Positions 47,340 to 56,270 of a stretch of 64,000 bases of DNA are shown here, one piece after another. Position 1 is the stretch's first letter, and each line of letters starts with the position of its first letter. The translations under genes were made by a program, and so were the position numbers. The DNA is from Cafeteria roenbergensis (Eukaryota > Sar > Bigyra > Bicosoecida > Cafeteriaceae): positions 1 through 64,000 of the forward strand of contig VLTN01000067.1 in assembly GCA_008330645.1 (NCBI GenBank), read 5' to 3'. The notes under the pieces are model-generated. The model saw only the letters and a list, made by a program, of their open reading frames with translations, did no database searches and had not been told where the DNA came from.

Positions 47340-50300
47340 ATGTCTGACGCCCTCGCAGATAGCCTGGCGGACGAGCTATTGGGTGAGCTCGGCGTGGCTT
47401 GCTCATGCTTCGAGCCGCACGTGCCATCATTCACGCGCGGGCGAGCGCCTTGCGCCCGCCGAGCGAGCGCCCAGGCCACATGTCCTGCCGCGTTGTGACA
47501 ACATCGGCGTTTTGACGCCGCTTGCGTGTCTTGATGAGCGACGGGGGCGTGGACGGGACAGCAAGCGCCAGCCAGAGCCCGCAGTTTAAAACTCAATGCC
47601 CTGACCGTCGCTTGCCACGATCTCGCAGGCTTGCTCGACGGCCAAGGCGCGGAATCGCCAGTTTGCGACACCGCGGGTGCGCCAGATGACAGCGAGCTGG
47701 AGCCAGGGCCTGCTCAGTCTTCGGTGTCGCCGTCGCCAGTGGCCGATCGGCCTGTCGCGGCCCCAGCGCTGCCGCCTGCGCCGGCGAAGGTGCCCGAGAG
47801 CATCGGCCGCGCTCGCCGCGCGAGCAGCGTGCTTCCCTCGTCGCTGTTGGGCGGGCTTCGCCGTGGCGCGTCGTCGACAGCATGGCAGGCTGCCGACACC
47901 GGCAGCGCCGTGGCCGACGGCAGCGCGGCAGGAACCGGCACTCCGTCCGTGTCGCTGATGAGCGGGGGCGTGGCCGCACGTGGCTCGTCGCCGGCCCACG
48001 GCTCTGCTGCCAACGGCGCGTCGTCGTCGTCGTTCCGATGCCCCGTGTCAGGGCTGGAGGTCGACCACGCCAGCGTGACAGAGCAGCAGCTGCGGATGAT
48101 GGGGTCGGGCAGAGAGAGCCTGTCTGTGGCGGACACCACCCGCATCAGCGCCGACGCCATGCTCGACAAGACCAGCCACGGCAAGGAGGTCCTTGTGGTG
48201 GGATGCCTCACGTCGAAATCGCCGGTGAAGACCTCGAGCAAGGGGACCAAGTTCCTCGTCTGGACCCTGAGCGACCTGCGCGGGTCGGAGGTGACCACCA
48301 CTCTCTTCGACGAGGCCTACTCTGAGCTCATGCACGAGCAGCCTGGGCAGCTCATCGCGCTGGTGGCGCCGCGAGTGGTCAAGTCGGACGACTCTTCTCG
48401 CCGTGCCGCCGGCAACGGCCCCATGCGCAGCAGCGGCTTCATGCTCTCGGTCGGGGAGGCCGGGCAGGTCGTGGTGGTGGGGCGGGCGGTGGGCTGCGGC
48501 CAGTGCGCCTTCCAGAAGCGCGACGGAGGCCGATGCCGCATTCCGGTGGACACGACTGCGCAGCGCTTCTGCCACCTCCACTTGCAAGAGTCATACAAGA
48601 AGGCCCGGTCCGGCAGAGCCCAGTTCAAGCAGGCGTCCGGGAACATCATGAAGGGCGGCCTGCCGGCGGCACAGCAGGGCCTCCGCTCGGCGTCGCAGGG
48701 CACGTACAGCCTCGGCAGAGCCGCAGCAGCGGGCAAGGCCATGCTCAGCAGAGCACTGCAGCAGAACAGGGCGAAGCTCGGCCTCCCGCCGCCCCCAGCC
48801 GCCTCGGACGTGCCCAGAGCGACTGCCCTCGCCTCCGGCGGCGGCGGCGCGGCGGGCTCTGCAGGCGACGCCCAGCCTCAGAGAGCAGCCGCGTCGCGCC
48901 TCGAGGTGCCTGCGGTTGTGGAGCTGGAGCCCAGGGCAGTTGGGCTCGCGGCCCGCCGCCTGCTGAAGGAGTCGCTTGCCAGGCGGGGCGGCCTGTCTGC
49001 CGCGACTGCAGAGCTGAGCCGCACGCTGGACGCGCTGGCGCCCTCGGCGAGCGAGCAGGACCGCCGGTCGCTGGCGGCCGCCGTCGCCATCGGCCGCCAC
49101 AACATCGCGCTGCTGCGGGACAAGCGCGCCGCTGGTGCAGCCGCCGGCTGCACCAGCGGCGGCTCCTCGCCCAGCCAGCCGGCTGCGGCCGCGCCTCCAG
49201 GCGTGCGCAGGAGCGGTTCCAGCGTGGGGCTCCTGGGGGCGATTCCGGGCACGGCAGGCTCGCGCTCTGCGCCCTCGTCTCGCTTCGGCATCCGTGGCCC
49301 CGGCGGCCTCAGCGTCACGGCGGCCAGGAGCGGAAGGATCGCCGCTGCGGTCGCGGCAGCTCCCTCCGGCTCGGGCGGCTCGGGGACAGTGGCCTGCGCG
49401 CAGGACGCCCGGTCGGCGCGCCGTGCGCGGCTGGCCAGAGGCTACACGCCAACGGGCATGGGAGCGCTTGGCGGCCCCAGCGACTCCGGATCGTCCTCGT
49501 CGTCATCGTCGTCATCGGCGCCGTTGGCTGGGCGCGCCGCTCGCCAGAGCTCCGCTAGCCGCGTGATGCAGGCTGGCGACGCCGCCGCCGCCTCCCGCCT
49601 GGCCTCAATGGGCCGCCTCCACGCGAACGCTGCAGCCGTGCATGTCTCCAGGGCGACGGGCGAGGACCCCCGCGTGGTGGCCGGGAAGCTCGCCCAGGGG
49701 AGGGGGGCGGCGGCAGAGCTCACGTTCGTGGGAGGGGGACGCAGCGGCCGCGGCGGCAGGGCGAGCAGCCGGGGCGAGGACGCGTTCACCGTGGCCGAGG
49801 GGGGCGAGGTGACTCTCGACGACGGCCGAGACTGCTCCTCGAAGCGAGACGGGAAGCGAGACGGCGGCAGGGCCGGGCGCGTGCTGGGTGCCATGCTGAG
49901 GCAGAGCGGCGCGACGGAGGTGCTGGCCGAGCAGGCTGAGGCGGGGGCTCGGGGCTCGGCAGCAGCAGGCGCAGCGAAGGGCAAGGTGCTTGCCCTGCGG
50001 GCGGAGGACGAGGTGCTGATGGAGGGCGCCAGGGGCAAGCGGGCGAGGGCGGGGTCCGCGGCGCCGCTGCCCTCCGGGGGCCAGATGCAGGTGGTGTCGT
50101 CGCGGGCGAGTCGCGGGCTGCAGGTGGCCAGCGTGGCGGGGGGGCACAGGGTGCTGGTGAAGGGGCGGGAGGAGTACCAGGCAGCCGTGTTCCAGCGGGC
50201 GGAGGCGCGGCGACGGGCCGCGGACGATGCCGCGGCCGGCGACTCCGCCGAGCAGGGGAGTGCCGTTTGCAGGGGACTGCGCGTCGCGCTTCGGGCCAAG

Positions 50301-52523
50301 CACGAGCGGGACCAGGCAGAGGGCGCGTCAGCGGCGGCGCCGCCGCGGAAGCGGCTCCGGCCGGGGTCATCCCAGCCGGCAGAGCCCGTTGTGGACCTCT
50401 CGGCGGACGCCGGGAAAGGCTCAGCGGGCGCCGGCGCCGTCGGGCTGTCCAAGACGCTATCACCTTTGTTCCGGGCCAAGTCCGGCACCGCCCCCGCGGA
50501 CGAGGGAGGCCCGCTGGGGGACGCGCTGTGGGAGGCGCTCGACCCGTCTCGGCTCAACGCACGTGCCGCTGCGCCGGAGCCAGCGCCGGTGTACGCGGAG
50601 CGACCTGCGCCCGACCCGGAAACCGTTTCCATGAGCCTGCCGCCCAGCAGAAGCGGCAGCGGCAGCGGCAGCCTCTGGGAGGTGGACGCGGCCAGGCAGG
50701 AGGAGGACGATGGGGAGCTGATGGCCGCCGTGATGCGAGCGGAGGCAGAGGAGGCGCGGGCGCGCAAGGCGGCACAAGCGGCCCGGCGCGCCGTGGAAGC
50801 AGCAAGACGGGCGGTTTCGCGTGGTCCGGTGGCGCCTCCCCCGATACCCATGGCTCCTAGGAGCGATGGGGCGGCCGTGGCGCGCGGAAGTGGATCGGGG
50901 CCAGAGCCAGCGGCCTCGGCTGATGCGTCGCCGGCTGCTCCGTCGGCACCTTCGCGGTGCGCTGCTGGGGACGTGGCCCCGTCGTCGGCCCAGCCACGCG
51001 CGGAGTCGGGTTCCGGCAACCTTGGGGCAGCGATCGAGAGTGCACCCGCTCCAGCTCCCTCTGCACGCGCAGGCAAGCGGCCCCGCCCCAGCGATGGCCC
51101 TCACGCCAGCGCAGAAGGGGCCCTGTCCGCGCCCGCTGTGCTGCTTGCGCCTTCGCACGCAAGCTCTCTCCAGCGGCGTCGTGGCGCGTCCGCTGCCGGG
51201 GCTTGCCCTCAGGCGGCAGGCGCGCGGGCTGCGAGCGGCGGCCCAAGCCCCCAGGCATCTACCCCCGGCGCGACCGGCGGCACATCTGCCCCCTGCGGAG
51301 CTCCCGCCGGCACATCTGCCCCCTGCGGAGCTCCCGCCGGCACATCGGCCCCCTGCGGAGCTCCCGCCGGCACGGCTTCCGGCCGCCCCGCGGTCCGCCT
51401 TCGCCCGATGCGGCTGCCGCCTGGGCTGAACCCGAGCACCCGCGCTGCGGCTGCAACGGGGCTGGGCGGGTCGCGAGAGGTGAGCAGTGGCGTTTTGGTC
51501 GACGCCACGGGGATGCCTGTGCGCACTTCGTGCAACGAGCCGCTGCGAGCTGCAAACAGCGTGAGCGGATTCGGCGCCGCTGCCGCAGTCGAGCGAGCAA
51601 GGGGGGCGGCGAAGGAGCGGTACTTGCGCCGGCACCTCGGGGATGGCGGCGAGGATGGGGCTCGCCTTCGCGAGGAGCTGCGGCGGAAGGAGGCCGAACG
51701 GGCGCTCGCAGAAACAGCGCCTCGAGACACAACAAAAGCGGGGGCGTCGTCGCTGCTGAACGACTTGCTTGGGGAGGTGCACACCCGCCCGGGGTTCGTG
51801 CGCAACCGCGACGCGCTCATCCCTTTGCCGGGGACCGAGCAGGCTGCAATGGCAAGGGGTGCAGCCCACGGGCTGGCTGAGGCGCTGAGGCGGCGGGCAG
51901 CGCGCGGGACGGGGACGGCCGGCACCAGCACTGGCACCAGCACACCGGAGGGCGCCAAGTCTGGTGGCGACAAACGCGCTGCGGCCACGGACACGCCACC
52001 AACCGCGGACTCCAAGGGAGGCGCCGCTCCCACGCTGTTCGGCGGAGGCAGTCTCTCGTCGGCGGAGGCGGCGCGCATCTTCGCTGCGCGCAGCAGGTAC
52101 GCCAAGAGTGCGGAGCAGGAAGCCATGGACCATGCGATGGAGACAGTGGACCGCCTCGCGGCGCTGGAGGACGTTGCTGAGGCCGCGGAGAGCTTTTCAT
52201 CCGTCAAGGGCACCGCGTACGACTGCAGGCAGTGTGGCCGACAGTTCAGCCGCGTGCCCGACTCGTGCAAGGAGCAAGGACACAGCCTCAGGGCGGTGCC
52301 GATCACCAAGCACTTCCGCTCGTGCGTGGGGTGCGGCAACCGCGCGACGGGGCCTCGCCCAGCGAACCAGACTGCCACCGCTTGTGCCAAGTGCGGCAAG
52401 CGCGTCTGGAAAGCCGCGTCCGTGCGCTCTATCCGGGCGCCCGACAAGGGCCTCACTGCGCGCAAAATGGACGCGCTCAAGCCGACGGGCGGGCCCGAGG
52501 TCAAGAGCTTGCGGTATGGGTGA
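47340..52523 (+). CDS. MCM10: Replication factor MCM10
   Basis: Exons 47340-47382 and 47629-52523 (phase 1, GTGAGC...GCAG) give 1,645 residues. The small first exon supplies the start (MSDALADSLADELLG). MCM10 binds DNA, CMG helicase and polymerase alpha at replication forks. The central domain is clear: OB fold (KEVLVVGCLTSKSPVKTS to VAPRVVK), then the CCCH finger with CAFQKRDGGRCRI and FCHLHL. The C-terminal zinc ribbon also matches: YDCRQCGRQF, SCKEQGHSLR, SCVGCGNRATG and CAKCGKRVWK. Human MCM10 has about 875 residues; most of the extra length lies in Ala/Arg/Ser-rich stretches between the two DNA-binding parts. The EEP gene starts only 141 bp after its stop, in the same direction. Confidence 0.93.
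51279..51368 (+). repeat. 30-nt coding repeat in MCM10, three copies
   Basis: Three 30-base units encode GTSAPCGAPA in the low-complexity region of MCM10; the copies differ by single bases. Outside the zinc and OB parts, so probably of little functional weight. Confidence 0.9.
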
Positions 52524-52664
52524 ACGTCAGTCCACTTGCCGGATGACGTCATCCGCGATCAAAACGCAGGCGAACCGACCCGCCATTGCGTCCACCCACC
52601 AACGCCTGCATTCTGCACGACACCGCACTCGCGTCTCGCGCTCTTTGAACCAGAGCTCTCCCGC

Positions 52665-55229
52665 ATGGCTGCAGCAACGGAGAGCGCGCCGGCCCCCGGG
52701 CTCCTTGACGGCTTGCCGCTCCTTGACAGCTACTCCCGGAACCAGCTCTCTGGCTTCAAGCTCAGGTCGCGGACCCCGCTTTCGCCGAGCGACCAGCCCA
52801 CGCTTCGGCACATCTACCTTCGCGAGGCGCCAGGGGGGACCCTTCCCAGGAGCAAGGACAAGGCAATTGCAAGGATCCTGGAGCTGCAGGTAGCGCGGCT
52901 TGCACGCGCCAGCGCAGGCGCGGAAGCCTCCGACAGCGACGAACCGGCCCTCGGTAGCGACGCTGATGAGGCACACGACAGCCTTGACGCGGAGGCTCGT
53001 GCGGCTTCGCGGCTCTTGGCTGCCGAAGCTGGCGCAGCGTCGGGCGCGGGTGCGGCAACGCCGCCGAAAACGCCCCCTAGGACCTCCAGTGCAAGCCCCG
53101 CGCCATGCTCGAGTCCGTCGGCACTAGCCTCGCCGTGCGATGCCGTCGTTGCCACCGTGCTTGGGGCGGACCTCAAGGGTCTGCGGACCATGGCCAGGGA
53201 GCTCAAGCTCAAATTTCTCGACACATCGCGCTCCGCTGAGCTTCGAGAGGTCGTGCTGCTGGGCAAGGCTGGCTTCGTGTGGGACGCGGTGGCCAAGGTT
53301 TCCCCCGGAATCCGCAGCCCGTACGTGGCCTTCGGCGACGGCGTTGAGCTGGGCGTGCTGGTGAAGATTGGCGGCCCCACTCCCAAGCAGCTGCTGCACG
53401 CCGAGATCGCCCTCATGCTGGCGGACCCTGGCACCAGCGCGGACGGGGGATCGGGCACCCGCGGTCGTGCCAAGGGGACCAAGAACACAGCCACGCGCAT
53501 CAGGGACTGCATCGTGCGCCTGCTCGCGCGATTGGTCGCCAGAAGAGACGGAAAGGCGCCGCCTGGAGGCACGCGCGACGGATCAGGGACGCCCGCCGGC
53601 GGGGTGAGGCCACGAGATGCCATCGTGTCTCCTTGGAGCGCTGCGCCGACGCTGCGCAGGCAGCTGAGCCGCGGCTGTCTCGATCGCGTGCCTCCCGCTG
53701 CCACCGCGGAGTCGCCCCGAGCTGGGAAAACTGTGAGGGTGGGGTCGTGGAACCTCCGGCGGTTCAGCTGCTCCTCGCTGTCAATGCGAGACATGAGCGA
53801 CATGGTCGAGAGGCTCTGGCGATTCGACGTTGTTGTGCTGCTCGAGGTATTTTCGGGCCCCCATGGCTCGGCGAGGGACGCGGTGAGCCAGCTGTGCAAA
53901 CAGCTCGACGACAGGACGGGTGAAGCCGGGGCGTGGGGATTCATTTTGTCCCCTGAAGCCGGGGCAGCGCCATCCGAAGCCGGCGCAGCGGCAGCGACAA
54001 GGAGCGGCGCAGCCGGCGGGGAGCGGGCCGCAATGATCTGGCGCCGAAGCAGCGCGGTGTGTACGTCCGTCGAACCGGGGACTGAGGATGAAGGCGGGCA
54101 CTGCATCAGCTTCGAGGAGAGCGGAGCCTACCAGCCCGCCTTCAAGTACTTCGCTCGGCCCCCAATGGTCGCGTCTTTCCGTTGTGGCGAGCTAGACTTC
54201 GTGGTAGTCGGCTACCACGCTGTGTGGCACCAAAAGTCGGGATGGAAGCTTCGGGGTGACGCCGCGCGCGAGGTGGAGTTTAAGAACCTTGCGGTGGCTG
54301 TGAGCAGCCTCCGACAGCAGATGGGCGAGGTTGCGGCAGAGTTGGAGGAATCTGACCCCGAGCAGGCCAAGTGCCTCAAGTGGGCGCCGATCCTGGTGTG
54401 CGGCGACTTCAACGCCGAGCTCCTTAATTCGTCTCAACACGCGCTGTTCAACCCGCTTATCCACGTTGGCGGGGAGTGCTTGCACTCCACTGGGGAGCCG
54501 ACTGTCATTGCCACGGAAGAAGCCAAGGCCAGCGCCTTTGACATGATCTGGATGTTCCCGGCCCTCGCCACCCTGGAGGCCACCCATCGCATGCTCGAAG
54601 CGACGCAAGCTGAAGAGGAGGCTGAAGAGGAGGCTGGAGCGGACAGGGAAGCGACGGCCGGCGAATCACAGGCGGAGCTCGACTTGGACGCCGCCTTGCC
54701 AGAGGCGCCAGCAGGGGACGCTGACGGGGATGCTGTCATGGTCGAGGTCGCAAGCTACGGCATTGACGATATCATGGGCAGAATTCGCGGCAATCTGACG
54801 AACGAAGGGGAGCTGCCTGAGTCCGGCGCGCCTTCGTTTTCGGTCTCGCCGAAGCCGGAAGCGCTCAAGGCGGTGGGCGATGCCATGGCCTTGCTGGGCA
54901 TTCCGTTTGCATCAGCAGTAGCACAGGACCCGGAGCTGCAGGCTAAGGCGCTCGTCAGCTTCGCCAGAAGCATGGTCTCAAAGTCGCTCTCCGACCACTG
55001 CGCAGTGTGGGTAGAGCTGCTTCCGACGCATATGCCCGTCGGAACGGAATCACAGATCGCAGGCCGGCTTGACTCGGCTATTGAGCGCTGCACCGCGGCT
55101 GCAGGCGTCGCGACGAAAGTCAAGCCTCGTCTCACGAAGCTGCCAATTGCCCAGGTCGGAGCCAGGGTCAGCGGAGGGTTTGATGCGGATGACAAGGAGC
55201 GCTTTGTGAGCGGGAGCATGTTCGCTTAG
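52665..55229 (+). CDS. EEP-fold (endonuclease/exonuclease/phosphatase) protein
   Basis: One exon, 854 residues from the ATG after the MCM10 stop. The C-terminal half (residue about 355 on) has all landmarks of the DNase I/exonuclease III fold: VGSWNLRRF, FDVVVLLEVF with the catalytic Glu, VVGYHAVW with the His, ILVCGDFNAE (about 579), FDMIWMF and the terminal SDHCAVWVEL (about 775). Nuclease activity is therefore plausible; the substrate is unknown, as the family also includes phosphatases. An Ala/Glu-rich insert sits before the last motif. The N-terminal half contains an Ala-rich stretch and an ordered module of unknown family (about 170-250, KGLRTMARELKLKFLDTSR to GVLVKIGGPTPKQLLHAEIA). No signal peptide is seen. 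Confidence 0.8.
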   Translation: MAAATESAPAPGLLDGLPLLDSYSRNQLSGFKLRSRTPLSPSDQPTLRHIYLREAPGGTLPRSKDKAIARILELQVARLARASAGAEASDSDEPALGSDADEAHDSLDAEARAASRLLAAEAGAASGAGAATPPKTPPRTSSASPAPCSSPSALASPCDAVVATVLGADLKGLRTMARELKLKFLDTSRSAELREVVLLGKAGFVWDAVAKVSPGIRSPYVAFGDGVELGVLVKIGGPTPKQLLHAEIALMLADPGTSADGGSGTRGRAKGTKNTATRIRDCIVRLLARLVARRDGKAPPGGTRDGSGTPAGGVRPRDAIVSPWSAAPTLRRQLSRGCLDRVPPAATAESPRAGKTVRVGSWNLRRFSCSSLSMRDMSDMVERLWRFDVVVLLEVFSGPHGSARDAVSQLCKQLDDRTGEAGAWGFILSPEAGAAPSEAGAAAATRSGAAGGERAAMIWRRSSAVCTSVEPGTEDEGGHCISFEESGAYQPAFKYFARPPMVASFRCGELDFVVVGYHAVWHQKSGWKLRGDAAREVEFKNLAVAVSSLRQQMGEVAAELEESDPEQAKCLKWAPILVCGDFNAELLNSSQHALFNPLIHVGGECLHSTGEPTVIATEEAKASAFDMIWMFPALATLEATHRMLEATQAEEEAEEEAGADREATAGESQAELDLDAALPEAPAGDADGDAVMVEVASYGIDDIMGRIRGNLTNEGELPESGAPSFSVSPKPEALKAVGDAMALLGIPFASAVAQDPELQAKALVSFARSMVSKSLSDHCAVWVELLPTHMPVGTESQIAGRLDSAIERCTAAAGVATKVKPRLTKLPIAQVGARVSGGFDADDKERFVSGSMFA

Positions 55230-55727
55230 CTTGCGCGGCAGCTTTGCGTTTGCTCATGCGCGCAGTGGAGCCGAGTGCTTGAGTCTGCCATGCCTCTGCC
55301 CAACAGTAGGGACTGCATTTCGCCGGCAAAGCTGAGAGCCTCACAGGCAACGCAGACCCGACCACCGCATAACATGATGACACGACAACGCTGACCCCAG
55401 CGGCTTGCAGTCACAGCTGGGGCGCTCGAGGTCCAGGCAGCAGGAGCAGAAGAGACGGAAGGGTGGCTTGCACGCATTGCAAACGCCTGCCGCTTGTCCC
55501 GTTCTGTCCCGCGCCCGAGAAGCTCCGAGACGGGTTGTGCCTCAGGCAGCAACGGCGCCCCGAATTGGGCGTTTCCCGTTGCTACCGTCACAGGCAGTCT
55601 TGTCGCGAGGCTAGCTCGGTGCGCCGTCCGCAGCTCGCCGAGCCAGCCGCTCTGGCACCATTACACCTCGCACTGCCCCCCCCCCCACACTCCCCACACA
55701 CCTTCCTTGCAGCGGCAAGGCACGGGT

Positions 55728-55746
55728 GGGGGGGGGGGGGGGGGGG
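55728..55746 (+). repeat. G19 homopolymer
   Basis: Nineteen G in a row in the TrxR/EEP 3' region, 41 bases after a C11 run on the same strand. The exact length may be unreliable, since such runs are hard to sequence. Confidence 0.9.
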
Positions 55747-55877
55747 ATCACGTGCAAATGGCGGCGGTGCACACAGCGGCATGACTCAGCCTGAGCGGAC
55801 GGCGCCCAGCAAGCCCCGCGGAATCCGAGGATTCACACGATTGCGGCGGAACTGCAACCAAGCCAATGAAACGGGCC

Positions 55878-55911
55878 GCATCAGCACACGGGGCGGGTGC
55901 AAGCTGGTCAC
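55878..55911 (-). promoter_or_regulatory. Weak SECIS candidate for TrxR
   Basis: On the minus strand, about 370 bases after the predicted Sec codon, GTGAC and GATGC flank a hairpin (CAGC/GCTG and CAC/GTG pairs) with a C-rich loop. The arrangement recalls the SECIS quartet (UGA opposite GAU) and the CC variant of the apical motif. The stem is short and bulged, and the usual AUGA and apical AA are missing. It is the best match I found by eye, not a firm call. Confidence 0.18.
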
Positions 55912-56270
55912 GCGCCGGAGCTGGGCCGCACGGTGCGTGGCAGCTCCAATCCTGACAAGAATTGGAGTCACCACGTGTGCAGCTCAGACCGCAGCGCGCT
56001 CGCGAGCACCCGTCGTGCCGTGCGGGCCCTACCGCAAGTGGCCGCATCGCGACCTTGGAAGAGGATTGACCGGCGCCAGCAATGGCGCCGCACCAACGCC
56101 CTCCGGTCCGCTGAGGGGAAGTCGGGCAACCAGGATTGCCCTCGGGCGCGCGCACAGGGCGGCGAGCGAGACCTGAGTTCACCCAGCCAATGTGTCATGG
56201 CCTGGCGAGTCAGTCAGCTGCTCTCCGCGCCGCGCGCGCGCTCTTTCCCCTCAGACGAGAGCCGGAGGGC

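Larger units (their letters stand above)
55230..56270. other. Convergent 3' region of EEP gene and TrxR
   Basis: About 1.04 kb between two convergent genes. It must contain the 3' UTR of the selenoprotein TrxR (minus strand), so a SECIS element is expected here. Visible structure: a C11 run (55676-55686), a G19 run (55728-55746) and two perfect hairpins, CTCCAAT/ATTGGAG (55944-55967, ten-base loop) and GGGCAA/TTGCCC (56124-56141, six-base loop). No open frame with a domain is present. Confidence 0.5.
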
